Source: Ascarosepion bandense
Taxonomy: Eukaryota > Mollusca > Cephalopoda > Sepiida > Sepiidae
Direction: 5' to 3'
NCBI GenBank assembly: GCA_037127315.1
Contig: JBBBDQ010001614.1
Coordinates: forward strand, 472,001-536,000
DNA length: 64,000 bases
Position 1 is the first letter of the stretch. Every line of letters starts with the position of its first letter. The notes below the pieces were generated by a model that saw only the letters and a list, made by a program, of their open reading frames with translations, ran no database searches and was not told the origin of the DNA. Below, piece by piece: positions 34,300-43,969 of the stretch. Both the position numbers and the translations under genes were made by a program.

Positions 34300-35690
34300 T
34301 TAATGGGAATATAGAGTTAGTTAAAGAAATAAGAAATACGAAAGAAATTGAAAGGAAAAATGAAATAGCTAGAGAGAAGGAGAGACTGAAAGAAGAGGTG
34401 AAAAGGAAAGAGAATGAGTGAAAGAGAAAAAGAGAATTAGTGACAAAAAGAAGAGAAGAATAAAAGAAAATACAAGAGAGTGAGTTATAGAGAAGAGAGA
34501 AATAGAGACTGAAAGGAGAGGTGAAAAGGAAAGAGAATGAGTGAAAGAGAAAAAGAGAATTAGTGACAAAAAGAAGAGAAGAATAAAAGAAAATACAAGA
34601 GAGTGAGTTATAGAGAAGAGAGAAATAGAGACTGAAAGGAGAGGTGAAAAGGAAAGAGAATGAATGAAAGAGAAAAAGAGAATTAGTGACAAAAAGAAGA
34701 GAAGAATAAAAGAAAATACAAGAGAGTGAGTTATAGAGAAGAGAGAAATAGAGACTGAAAGGAGAGGTGAAAAGGAAAGAGAATGAGTGAAAGAGAAAAA
34801 GAGAATTAGTGACAAAAAGAAGAGAAGAATAAAAGAAAATACAAGAGAGTGAGTTATAGAGAAGAGAGAAATAGAGACTGAAAGGAGAGGTGAAAAGGAA
34901 AGAGAATGAGTGAAAGAGAAAAAGAGAATTAGTGACAAAAAGAAGAGAAGAATAAAAGAAAATACAAGAGAGTGAGTTATAGAGAAGAGAGAAATAGAGA
35001 CTGAAAGGAGAGGTGAAAAGGAAAGAGAATGAGTGAAAGAGAAAAAGAGAATTAGTGACAAAAAGAAGAGAAGAATAAAAGAAAATACAAGAGAGTGAGT
35101 TATAGAGAAGAGAGAAATAGAGACTGAAAGGAGAGGTGAAAAGGAAAGAGAATGAGTGAAAGAGAAAAAGAGAATTAGTGACAAAAAGAAGAGAAGAATA
35201 AAAGAAAATACAAGAGAGTGAGTTATAGAGAAGAGAGAAATAGAGACTGAAAGGAGAAGAGGAAAATAGGAAAATCAAGAGAGTGAGTGAGATAAAATGA
35301 GTGAGGTAGAAAGTAAAGAAAGAGAAGAATAGAAGCCAATACAAAAAAATGAGTGAGAGGGAGAAGGAGAGACTGAAAGAAGAGGTGAAAAGGAAAGAGA
35401 ATGAGATAGAAAGCAAGAAGAGGTGTCTGAAAGATAATAAGAAAAAGTGCAAAGGCAAAAGAGTGAGTGAGATTGAAAGAGAAAATTAGAGGTTGAAAAA
35501 AGAGGATAAAAAGAGAGAATGTGAGATAGAAAGAGAGAATTAGGGACTGAAAAGAGAGAAGTACAAGAGTGAATGCAAGTGAGTGAGTTAGAAAGAGAGA
35601 AAGAAGTAGAGATTGAAAGAAGAGGAGAAAAGTGAAATAGTGAGATATAAAGAGAGAAATAACAAAAGAAAGAGTGAGAAGTTAGATTAA
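34300..35690. repeat. purine array with seven near-identical 123-bp units
   Basis: Units begin 'gagactgaaag' at 34382, 34505, 34628, 34751, 34874, 34997 and 35120, with a partial unit from 35243. They are nearly identical; the 34628 unit has 'gaatgaatg' for 'gaatgagtg'. Flanks to 34300 and 35690 are diverged versions of the same words. Because 123 is divisible by 3, the minus strand stays open for 393 codons (34277-35458) as a 41-residue Phe/Leu/Ser repeat. I treat that as a by-product of the repeat. Confidence 0.9.
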
Positions 35691-36260
35691 CCTATTAGTG
35701 CCCAAATTTTTTTCTTGAACTTTTTACCAAAAATCTTTAATTTGTACAAATTTATTTAATACTAAACATACAAAAAAATAATTTATTGCATTAATCTAAA
35801 AAAGAAACAAATTTTTAATTTGATCCTAATTTTAGAACCAAAATTATAGAGCATGGCATATGTGAGCAAAATTCCTTTCATACATTTTCTTGGATTTATA
35901 GGACAGTTAAAGCAATTCATATATACTATATACAAATATATGTTCAATATAAGTAATACTTACCGGAACTTGAATGACAGATGAAACTGAGTGTATCCTC
36001 CTCCTCTTCCTCAAGATTTTCACTCTATACTGAAACCTAAGACATCAATGTTGCCAATATACATCAGACAGTAGGTAATATAATTTAAAGACACTCCATT
36101 CTTTCTGATTAACCAAAGATATATCTGAAAACTGCAGGAATTGTTGAAATATGGTAAATTATTCGTCTGGTCTTAAAAAACAGGACCATCAGCTCTAGTG
36201 GGTGAGGAGCACAGAGAAGAAAGTGAGTTAGAAAAAAAACGCAAAGCAAAGATGAAAATA
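35691..36260. other. no gene seen
   Basis: AT-rich, unique-looking sequence between the 123-bp array and TA microsatellites. No recognised family. Confidence 0.45.
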
Positions 36261-36265
36261 ACATA

Positions 36266-36268
<3 letters not shown>

Positions 36269-36311
<43 letters not shown>

Positions 36312-36587
36312 GAGATTATAACTATACTCGTGTCGAAAAACCTTCAATGAATCTATGAAGAAAGGAAAAACCGGTTTTCAAAAAAGAAACAGCAAAGTAC
36401 ATGAACATCAGTCAAAAGGGTATGAACCGAGTCAGTACGTAGCCCAAAGAAACGATACGAGTAATCAACTAACAAAAAGTGCTCAATACTTAGGTAGAGC
36501 AAAATAAGTAAAAAATACCTAGTGAGCCGGATGGACCTACCTAGGTTTCACCTAAACGGATTGTCAGGGAAAGCTGGCTATTTTTTA

Positions 36588-36623
<36 letters not shown>

Positions 36624-36774
36624 AGAATGCTCATGTAACGGTGAGCATTCTTAAAAAAAATGGTAAACAGCAAAATCAGTTATTGAAAATTGCCTGAAGA
36701 CACCACTCATGGTAGAAAACTAGTTTGTGTAATAACTTGTTTACAAATGGAAAATATATATATATATATATATA
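36269..36774. repeat. TA microsatellites around an unidentified 280-bp segment
   Basis: TA runs at about 36269-36308, 36592-36620 and 36756-36773. Between the first two lies an unassigned segment (36309-36590) containing 'aaaccggttttc' and 'acctacctaggtttcacct'. A perfect 13-bp hairpin (ttaagaatgctca at 36621-36633, complement at 36642-36654) starts exactly where the second TA run ends. Confidence 0.65.
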
Positions 36775-37141
36775 CTAGCAGTATAGCCCGGTGTTGCTCG
36801 GGTATAATGAAAGCTTATATATATATATTATTGATTTTCTGCACTATTGTAGGAACTGCAACCTTAAAACTTCTGAATATCGTTTCTTATATCTTTGTCT
36901 ATGAGTGTATCTAATTTAATTAAAATTGGACCACTCTTTCTATAACTGGATTTTTCGATTATCAATTTTCGATATTTATTGGGGGTATCTCAACACAAAG
37001 CCTAGCTATGAAAACTCGCAGACGCTTATAGTACAACTGTGTAAATTTTCAAGAAAATCGGTTCAGCCATTTCGGAGTATATAGGTAATGGATACACACA
37101 CACACAGACACACACACAGACAAAGTTCCATTTATAAATAA

Positions 37142-37143
<2 letters not shown>
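36775..37143 (+). mobile_element. CTAGCAGTATAGCCCG repeat, internally deleted copy
   Basis: Starts 'ctagcagtatagcccggtg', jumps after 'taatgaaagc' to the TA run and 'ctgcactattgtaggaac', and ends with a CA run and 'ccatttataaataact'. It lacks the section containing 'taatccatggtcctggac'. A long TA run (37143-37206) follows. Confidence 0.75.

Positions 37144-37206
<63 letters not shown>
37143..37206. repeat. (TA)n microsatellite
   Basis: An almost uninterrupted TA run of about 64 bp, followed by AT-rich sequence and another TA run at 37446-37472. No gene between. Confidence 0.95.
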
Positions 37207-37210
<4 letters not shown>

Positions 37211-37643
37211 TAATTGTATATATATGAACTATATATATATATACATTAACTGTTGTATGGTTGTGGGTCTGAGGAGCAGCTGCTTAGCTGCAAAATATTT
37301 ATTACCCATGAATTTGTAGAATATCCCAAAATCTTTTTTGAGATTATATTACTCAGACTCTGTTAAATTTAATAAAAAATTTAACATTGAGTTCTTTTGA
37401 GTTTGTCTCTATTGAAATTTACCTGACAAAAATACCAAATATTCTACTATATATATATATATATATATATATTGAATAATAATAATCCTTATTGATATAC
37501 ATAAAATAATGAATTATTTTGAACATTATTTTTACCGATACTCGTATTTAAGTAGATATTCTGTTTTTAATTAAACAGTATTTTATATTTATATCTACCA
37601 GCCTGATTATTTCATGATAAATTTTTTTATGACGAAAATGTGT

Positions 37644-37737
37644 GCTATCCAGCAGGATTTAAACCTGCAACCCCTATTTACATAGGGGAAGCTACCATTT
37701 GATTTGGTACTGTCTTAACCACTTGACCATGGATAGC
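37644..37737 (-). other. type-II tRNA-like core in foldback repeat (left arm)
   Basis: A 94-nt sequence with a perfect 7-bp acceptor-like stem (gctatcc at 37644-37650, ggatagc at 37731-37737). On the minus strand it has a D-arm-like 'tggtcaagtggttaag', a 5-bp anticodon-like stem tacca/tggta, a long variable arm and a T-arm-like 'caggtttaaatcctg'. The 7-nt loop is aatcaaa, placing UCA at the anticodon position but with A instead of U33. This resembles tRNA-Ser/Leu-type architecture. Being inside a dispersed repeat, it is most likely SINE-like. Confidence 0.6.
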
Positions 37738-38248
37738 CTCTTGATCAGACAAGGTTTTTATCATGCTTATATAACACAATTTTTGATCTATCATAAACAA
37801 ACCATATCTGCTCTGTAATGTATCGTAATGTCAAACAAATGTAAACATGTTACGGAAATTAACGAAATTTAAGGAAACTTGGTTAAGCAACCGACAATTT
37901 GTAATGAATTATTTTGAACATTATTTTTACCGATACTCGTATTTAAGTAGATATTCCGTCATAAAAAAATTTATCGTGAAATAATCAGGCCGGTAGATAT
38001 AAATATAAAATACTGTTTAATTAAAAACAGAATATCTACTTAAATCCGAGTATCGGTAAAAATAATGTTCAAAATAATTCATTACAAATTGTCAGTTGCT
38101 TAACCAAGTTTCGTTAAAATTCGTTAATTTCCGTAACATGTTTACATTTGTTTGACATTACGATACATTACAGAGCAGATATGGTTTGTTTACAATAGAT
38201 AAAATATTGTGTTATATAAGCATGATAAAAACCTCGTCTGATCAAGAG

Positions 38249-38342
38249 GCTATTCATGGTCGAGTGGTTAAGAGAGTACCAGATCAAATGGTAGCTTCCC
38301 CTATGTAAATAGGGGTCACAGGTTTGAATCCTGCTGGATAGC
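38249..38342 (+). other. type-II tRNA-like core in foldback repeat (right arm)
   Basis: Plus-strand counterpart of 37644-37737: gctattc/ggatagc ends (one mismatch), 'tggtcgagtggttaag' D-arm, loop gatcaaa, T-arm 'acaggtttgaatcctg'. The B-box-like 'ggtttgaatcc' is better preserved here than in the left arm. Confidence 0.6.
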
Positions 38343-38545
38343 ACACATTTTCGTTATAAAAAAGTTTATCGTGAAATAATCAGGCCGGTGGATATAAATA
38401 TAAAATACTGTTTAATTAAAAACAGAATATCTACTTAAATACGAGTATCGGTAAAAATAATGTTCAAAATAATTCATTACAAATTGTCGGTTGCTTAACC
38501 AAGTTTCGTTAAATTTCGTTAATTTCCGTAACATGTTTACACATA

Positions 38546-39122
38546 AAATAATATAATTTAATTTAATTTAAGGCACTCAGAATTTTTGTTAATGAAGTAT
38601 TCATTAGATATGAAGATACTAAGTCACTGGTGGAACTCATTGCCGAATATTGGAGCACTCATCCCTATTTCTTTCTGTGTGAAAGATCTGTGAGTATGTC
38701 CCCAGCTACTGCATGGTAGAGTAGCAGGGTGCAAGGGAGAAAGTTCTCTGGCTTTTCTTTGCCATTTTTTGTCTCTTCTATTTGCCTTTCTGGTGTTTTT
38801 GAAGGATGTTTTTATAGACTGCTCTTCCCATTTTGTTCTTCAAGAAGAAAAGTCACTGAGCATGAAAGCCTTGTCTGTGACTTGTTTGAGCCGTTCCATG
38901 GGTCAGCACTCCATGTCACGCATACTTTAGCTGACAGCATCCACAGTGCCAAAGCATAGCTTGACAAGCAGTTTATGATGACAGCTTGCATCTTGTGCTT
39001 GCATCTCATACGCAGAATGTCACTCTGACCGTCAGGTGTCAGATTGTGCTTAGGCAGGTTCCTTCCCTGTATCCTTACCATCATGGGTGACCCTACCAGG
39101 AGGCAGATTCCTTGTAACACCG
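38546..39122. other. unidentified, higher-GC segment upstream of 5S-like sequence
   Basis: Mixed-composition DNA with overlapping frames on both strands (38729-38959 plus, 38812-39120 minus). Neither shows a recognisable domain. I suspect a dispersed repeat but cannot name it. Confidence 0.4.
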
Positions 39123-39240
39123 GTTTACGGCCAAATCACATTGAATACACCAGTTCTCACTCGATCACTGAAGGTAAGCAACGTTGAGCCTGGTCAGTAC
39201 TTAGATGGATGACCGCTTGGGAATACCAGGTGCTGTAAGC
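39123..39240 (+). rRNA. 5S rRNA-like sequence, probable pseudogene
   Basis: A 118-nt stretch alignable along its whole length with animal 5S rRNA: 'tacggccaaatcacattgaa', 'gaacacc'-region 'atacaccagttctcac', 'cgatcactgaaggtaagca', 'gggcctgg'-region 'gttgagcctggtcagtact', and the conserved end 'gggaataccaggtgctgta'. The termini gtttacggc and gctgtaagc can still pair with two wobbles. Many C/G positions of the animal consensus have become T/A, and there is no tandem 5S cluster. A diverged pseudogene or the 5S-derived head of a SINE is more likely than an active gene. A tRNA-derived SINE starts within about 15 bp downstream. Confidence 0.75.
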
Positions 39241-39253
39241 GTATAGTGACAGA

Positions 39254-39413
39254 TGTGCGTTGTGGTGTGGTGGATATCAGCTCAGAAAGAGAAATCAGTG
39301 AGCTAAGTTCAAATTCCAGTTGAAAACCCTGCATTTATTTAAGTACTGGTACCCTTGGGAAAGGTATTAATCCATCCCTTCCCTCCAGTTATGGGTTAAA
39401 TTACAGAGTAGGA
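39254..39413 (+). mobile_element. tRNA-derived SINE, family A (copy 3, 3'-truncated)
   Basis: Head 'ttgtggtgtggtggatatca' and body to 'tccctccagttatgggttaa'. It then breaks off into sequence containing 'cagagtaggacttggag'. It abuts the 5S-like sequence. Confidence 0.8.
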
Positions 39414-39915
39414 CTTGGAGACCCTGCTCTTAAAAACAAAATCCTAATGAATCTTGATACTTGAAAAGAAAAAAGTATTACTAGACACAAAACTTATATA
39501 AAAACAACAATAAATTGTTGAAAAGAAAAGGTATTATCAGCAATAAATAAATAAAAATTTAGTTGGCAATAAATGACCCGCTGAGGTTGATATGCCATAA
39601 AAACAAAACAACCAACCAACCAACCTTGTAGCACCCAAGCTCCTCCACTAAGACATACTATATACACATATACATTGTGTGTTTTAGAAGCCCAAAACCA
39701 CAAAAGCTTTTTAAATAAATAAAATGTTTGGTAAACAAAAATATTGTTTTATCTGTTTCTAAAATGAAGAGCAATAATTATGACATGAAAAATATTAAAA
39801 GTTTACAGCACTTGTTGAATCTTCTTTACAATCCATTATTCTTCAGAACCCAGAGAAGAATTCTTACCTGCATCATGAAATTCTGAGTTGATCTTTGATA
39901 AGCAAATTTTTCATT

Positions 39916-39960
<45 letters not shown>

Positions 39961-40105
39961 CTATAGAAATGGAATGGTTGAAATTGCTTAGGATGAAAAT
40001 TATGGAGAAATTTCATATTCCACATCTCCAACAGAACAGAAAAATTTTAGGATACTGGAAAAAATTAACAAAAATTAAATACATATTCAGTGAAATATAC
40101 ATATA
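39414..40105. other. no gene; TG microsatellite
   Basis: Contains a TG run at about 39926-39959 and a short AACC repeat near 39608-39625. No gene is supported. Confidence 0.5.
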
Positions 40106-40110
40106 TATAT

Positions 40111-40610
40111 ACAGTACTGTGCAAAAGTATTTGGACAAGAAGTATTTTATCTTTTATGAGGAATATTGACAGAAAATAAACAATTTAATGAAAGTAATTT
40201 TATTTGATTTACTCAACAAATGCTTTGACAAGAAAAAATACTTTTTACAAAATAAATTTAATATTTAGTATAATAGCTTTTTGCTTTGATCACAGCCTTC
40301 ATTCTGTCAGGCATTGACATCACAAGTTTCTTCAATGTATCTAATGGTATTTCAGCTTCTTTTTGTGTGTATACAGTACTGTGCAAAAGTTCTAGAACAA
40401 GAACTATTTTATCTTTTATGAGGCATCAAAATAAGGTTTAAAATCACCCCTGTCCTAATAATTTTGCACATTACCGGTAGTGTGCAAAAGTATTAGGTCA
40501 GGGGTGATTTTCCTAAAAACCTCATTGAAATTCAAATACAGGGGAAAAAGCCAAGTAATTTGCTAATAAATATTGATTATTTAAAACTAAGTGAAAATGA
40601 AATGTATTAA
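40111..40610 (+). mobile_element. Tc1/mariner-type terminal fragments, nested
   Basis: Two copies of the end sequence 'tacagtactgtgcaaaagt' (from 40110 and 40372) lie in the same orientation, each followed by 'agaact/agaagtattttatctt'. The first copy continues into 'cattctgtcaggcattgac', typical of Tc1-like subterminal sequence by recall. A third and fourth end face each other as a palindrome at 40440-40511. No transposase frame survives. Confidence 0.65.
40440..40511. repeat. 31-bp inverted repeat of Tc1-type ends
   Basis: Arms 40440-40470 and 40481-40511 contain 'aaaatcacccctg' and 'ttttgcaca' in order. They are complementary at 29 of 31 positions around a 10-bp spacer (ttaccggtag). Confidence 0.85.
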
Positions 40611-40627
40611 AAAGAAGTTATACTTAA

Positions 40628-40930
40628 TGTCCGTTGTGGCGCAGTGGATATCGGCTCGGAACGAGAAATCGGGGGAACCGAGTTCGAATTCCAGTAGAAT
40701 TCCTTGCATCACTTACGCGCAAATACCCTTGGGAAAGGTATTAATCCGTCCCTTCCCTCCAGTTATGGGTTAAATAATAGGACAGATTGGGTTCTATAGC
40801 CTTGGTCGGCAACTAGTCTACCGCAGAAAGCAATGGCAACCTACTGCGGGATAATCTGCCCAGTCAGTCATGTCTCTTTCGAGACATGATCGCCCAAGCG
40901 TGTATCGCGCATGGCACTTAGCTGACTGAC
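40628..40930 (+). mobile_element. tRNA-derived SINE, family A (copy 4, best preserved)
   Basis: Head 'ttgtggcgcagtggatatcg' has a consensus-like A box (tggcgcagtgg), and 'gagttcgaattccag' a consensus-like B box. The body is complete to 'actgactgac'. Flanking 'acttaat' on both sides (about 40622 and 40928) may be a short target duplication. It is closest to the inferred family consensus and so among the younger copies. Confidence 0.9.
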
Positions 40931-40990
40931 TTAATTTTTTCTATTCTATAAACAAGTAATTTTGAAGCTACTCTATTGAACATTTATGGG

Positions 40991-41077
40991 ATATTTGGGA
41001 TAAAAAAATATTTGGGATAAAAAAATATTTGGGATAAAAAAATATTTGGGATAAAAAAATATTTGGGATAAAAAAAT
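40991..41077. repeat. 17-bp tandem repeat, five copies
   Basis: Perfect units of atatttgggataaaaaa from 40991, 41008, 41025, 41042 and 41059. Confidence 0.95.
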
Positions 41078-41199
41078 TGATAAATCTAATGTTACTTTAC
41101 TAGACACACTTTGAGAACAAATGCAAGCTGCTTGGCAGGAGATACCATGAAATACATTGAAGAAGCTTGTGATGTTAATGCAATCTTTTTACTCCTGCG

Positions 41200-41262
41200 T
41201 AGGCCCCTGCACATCAGTGGCATTACTGCCTTGCTCGGGGTGATATGATTAAAAAAAAATAT
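41200..41262 (+). mobile_element. jockey-like LINE, 3' tail only
   Basis: 'cccctgcacatcagtggcat', then 'ccttgctcggggtgatatg' and poly(A). No LINE coding sequence precedes it, so this is an extremely 5'-truncated insertion or a tail carried by another sequence. Confidence 0.8.
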
Positions 41263-41272
41263 ATATATATAT

Positions 41273-41413
41273 AATTGGCTCTGTAATTTGAATATAAATT
41301 GCATTGAGCCATCCACCTTGATCAATTTTAATATTAATGTAATTAATATTAATTAGGATCGGGATTTTGGGATTTACCTACCTGCTTTTTATTTTGGATT
41401 AAAGTTATAAAGA
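41273..41413 (+). repeat. dispersed ~140-bp repeat (copy 1)
   Basis: Shares 'ttggctctgtaatt', 'gcattgagccatccacctt' and 'attaatattaattaggatc' with 63455-63604, in the same orientation. Both copies end at TATA repeats. Family unknown. Confidence 0.7.
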
Positions 41414-41415
41414 AA

Positions 41416-41448
<33 letters not shown>

Positions 41449-41493
41449 CACAAAAGTATACTCAATTAATAATCTGCGGAAAAGGACAGCATG

Positions 41494-41608
41494 GTCAAAT
41501 AAAAAGACAAGAGGAAATCTATATTTTTTCACCTACATCCTGTGATGGACTTTATAAAGGTAAAGAGATTAAATGAATTCTATTTTTAATAACGTATCTA
41601 TGAACAAA
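41494..41608 (-). mobile_element. Penelope-like remnant with broken hammerhead region
   Basis: Parallels 26952-27040: 'aaataaaaagacaagaggaa' and 'tcctgtgatggactttat'. The part that would encode the gaaa core is deleted, so no ribozyme fold remains. A family A SINE is inserted downstream, as at 27 kb. Confidence 0.55.
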
Positions 41609-41914
41609 TGTGCATTGTCGTGCAGCGGATATCGGCTTGGAATGAGAATTCAAGGAGCTGAGTTCGAATTCCAGTCGAATCCATCGTATTCACTTACATT
41701 CAAATACCCTTAGGAAAGGTATTCATCCATCTTCCCTCCAGTTATGGGTTAAATAGCAGGACAGATTGGGTTCTATAGCCTTGGCTGGCAACCAGTCTAC
41801 CACAGAAAGTAATTGCAACCTACTGTGGGATAATCATCTGCCCAGTGAGTCATGTCTCTTTCGAGGCATGATTGCCCAAGCATGTATCACGTATGGCACT
41901 TAACTGACTGATTG
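41609..41914 (+). mobile_element. tRNA-derived SINE, family A (copy 5) with 13-bp target duplication
   Basis: A full-length family A copy flanked by perfect atctatgaacaaa direct repeats at 41596-41608 and 41915-41927. That defines its ends and supports LINE-type retroposition. The A box is altered ('ttgtcgtgcagcggatatcg'). Confidence 0.9.
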
Positions 41915-42146
41915 ATCTATGAACAAAAACTGGTTGATAACTAAAAAAAATGCTCATAAATTATTCCTAAGTTTAAGAGAATTTATTAACCATTTAAAAA
42001 ATAACATAGTTCATATTTGAAGAGAATTTTTTCATCTGCAGCATCATATTATGTTATGAGATGTTGAAATGATGGAAATTAACCATTTTCTTTGGAACTT
42101 TTTGATACTTTTGTTGTGTATGTTGACCTGGGAAATATATGTATGT

Positions 42147-42352
42147 CTGTGTGTATGTGTGTGTGGTGTGTGTGTGTGTGTGTGTATGTGTGTGTGTGTG
42201 TGTGGTGTGTGTGTGTGTGCGTGTGTGTGTGCACACGTGGTGTGTGGTGCGTGTGGCGCATGTGTGTGTGTGTGTGTGTGTACGTGTGTGTGCATGTGGT
42301 GTGTGGTGTGTGTGTGTGGTGTGTGTGGTGCGTGTGTGTGTGTGCATGTGTG
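42147..42352. repeat. (TG)n / GTGTGGTG compound microsatellite
   Basis: About 200 bp of TG with interspersed GG and GC. The Val/Cys-rich and His/Thr-rich frames in all six readings are artefacts. Confidence 0.95.
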
Positions 42353-42880
42353 TTTAAAATAGGATATCGAATCATGACAAAGTTTTTATGAAGAGATGCT
42401 CACATGATTTTCAGTCATGCGCAGCTCATGAGAGCTTTGCAATGAATGCTCTTTTTTCAAAAACAAAACAAATTACTACTTGATAGTCAAAATATGAGGA
42501 AAATTTAACAACAGCAGAGACATAAGCTCCCTTGAAAATGGCTATAGAAGTGGATGAAAGCACTTTTCTTTCAAACGTCTTTCATTAAATACAGTTGACA
42601 AGGAAGATTCAATTAATTTTCATTAAATTTTTCTAGCAGATTAACATTTTTCCATTTTGTTAGAGTTAAGGAATATAAAAATTGTCTATAATTTCAGACT
42701 CTTCTGTGGTCATTTTCAAGGGTGTTTTCATCTTTGGTGTTGTTATTTTCAACGCACGTTTTCACTGTCATGTTTTAATTTATTTGGCTGTCATTTTTTA
42801 AAAAGGAGCATTTATTTCAAGCAGTTACATGGCACATTTGATTGTAATTCACTTGAGTATCTTTCTATTCTTACAAAAAT
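42353..42880. other. no gene seen
   Basis: AT-rich; probably the 3' flank of the minus-strand Penelope-like element. No recognisable domain. Confidence 0.4.
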
Positions 42881-42881
42881 T

Positions 42882-43950
42882 TCAACACTCTATTTCCACT
42901 GTTAAATAATGGGACTCTCGAATATTGAAATGTTTCTGATATTGTGATTTGTATAGAATTCTTGTGCTTTCAGTCAGAATTTTCCTTAAGGGTTCTTGTA
43001 AATTATAGGTTAATAAATGTTTTCTCATGGCACTTTGGTTTGATAAGTGATATGTAAGGCATCTACACAAAGAGGTGGTAGTATGTCCAATATAGGTAAT
43101 TGATTTGCAACAAGAAACACAGTCTTGTATTAGGCATTGAAACTGATATACTATATTGCTTTTTGCTAGCTTAGATTTGATGGGATTATTTTGATTAGGT
43201 TTGTAGTATTCCGTATTCTTTAACATATAAATTTATATGTTTTTAAAAATTACAGCAAAAATATGATGTTTTATAATTCTTTGTGAACGTGTCCTTCTTA
43301 TAGTCATTGTGTGTCAGGTCACAGGAAAATATATTGATATTTTGCTGTGTGATATTCTTATTACTGATGTGTATTTTTTTTAAAAATAATTCTATTTCTT
43401 TATGTACTTGGGAAAGTTATTGTTGACTAATGTTTGTTTTATGTTTCAGTTCACTTAAAATATTTTTTTAGGAACAGGAATTTTCATGTGTTCTATTTAA
43501 GAAGTCCTCCTATTTTATATCTTTCTGAGTATTGGCTATTATAGTTTAGAAGACAAAATTTCATACTAGTGAATATTTTATATGTGGGTAAGTGTTAAAT
43601 TATTTGGCTTTTAGTTAACATCAACAAATGAAATTTGTTCATTTGCAAATTTTAGCATTGAGTTTTATTCAAAAGTTGATTTTAGAACTATAATTTTGTC
43701 CTTAATTTTTATAAAAACGAAAATGTTACACACATACCTTGTGTACATTTCTGGTTTATCAGTTGTTTTAAACATTTTTTTCAATATAAGACATATAAAG
43801 GTTAAAGAAAGTAGGACCTAATGGGCTTCCCATACTGACATCATTCGTTTGGATGTATGTGTTGCCATTATGATCATAAAATGGAGCTTTCATATCATAC
43901 TTGAGCAATAATTTCCAAATAGTTGTTGATCGAATTTTTGGAGGAGACAT
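42882..43950 (-). mobile_element. Penelope-like element: RT fragment and GIY-YIG endonuclease fragment
   Basis: Minus strand. 43768-43950 encodes the end of an RT palm block (YDHNGNTYIQTNDVSMGSPLGPTFFNLYM, given here only as its motif region; MGSPLGPTF is diagnostic). Downstream, 42882-43226 encodes a GIY-YIG-type domain: NIVYQFQC, a CCKSITYIGHTTTSL core with the YIG motif, then RCLTYHL. This order (RT, then GIY-YIG) is characteristic of Penelope-like elements. The intervening 43227-43767 is frame-broken. The copy is truncated and inactive. Confidence 0.8.
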
Positions 43951-43969
43951 TTACGAGTTTTTTAGATGC

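Larger units (their letters stand above)
37507..38545. repeat. large foldback repeat with two opposed tRNA-like cores
   Basis: 37507-37898 is one unit, and the start of a second same-orientation unit follows from 37899 ('taatgaattattttgaac' recurs). The sequence then turns round near 37960. 37960-38545 is a reverse-complement version, repeating 'aacagaatatctactta', 'gagtatcggtaaaaataatg' and 'gttaatttccgtaacatg'. Arms are over 90% alike by eye. The unit contains a tRNA-like core in each orientation. A diverged relative is at 26290-26840. Confidence 0.8.

Noticed and set aside
26317..38342. Functional tRNA genes, possibly with a UCA anticodon
   Set aside because: Each copy lacks U33, has mismatches or an altered loop, and lies inside a dispersed foldback repeat.
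38729..39120. Overlapping frames on both strands upstream of the 5S-like sequence
   Set aside because: No motif on either strand and no splice or promoter context; probably an unidentified repeat.
42044..42391. Val/Cys-rich and His/Thr-rich frames on both strands
   Set aside because: Translations of a TG/CA microsatellite.
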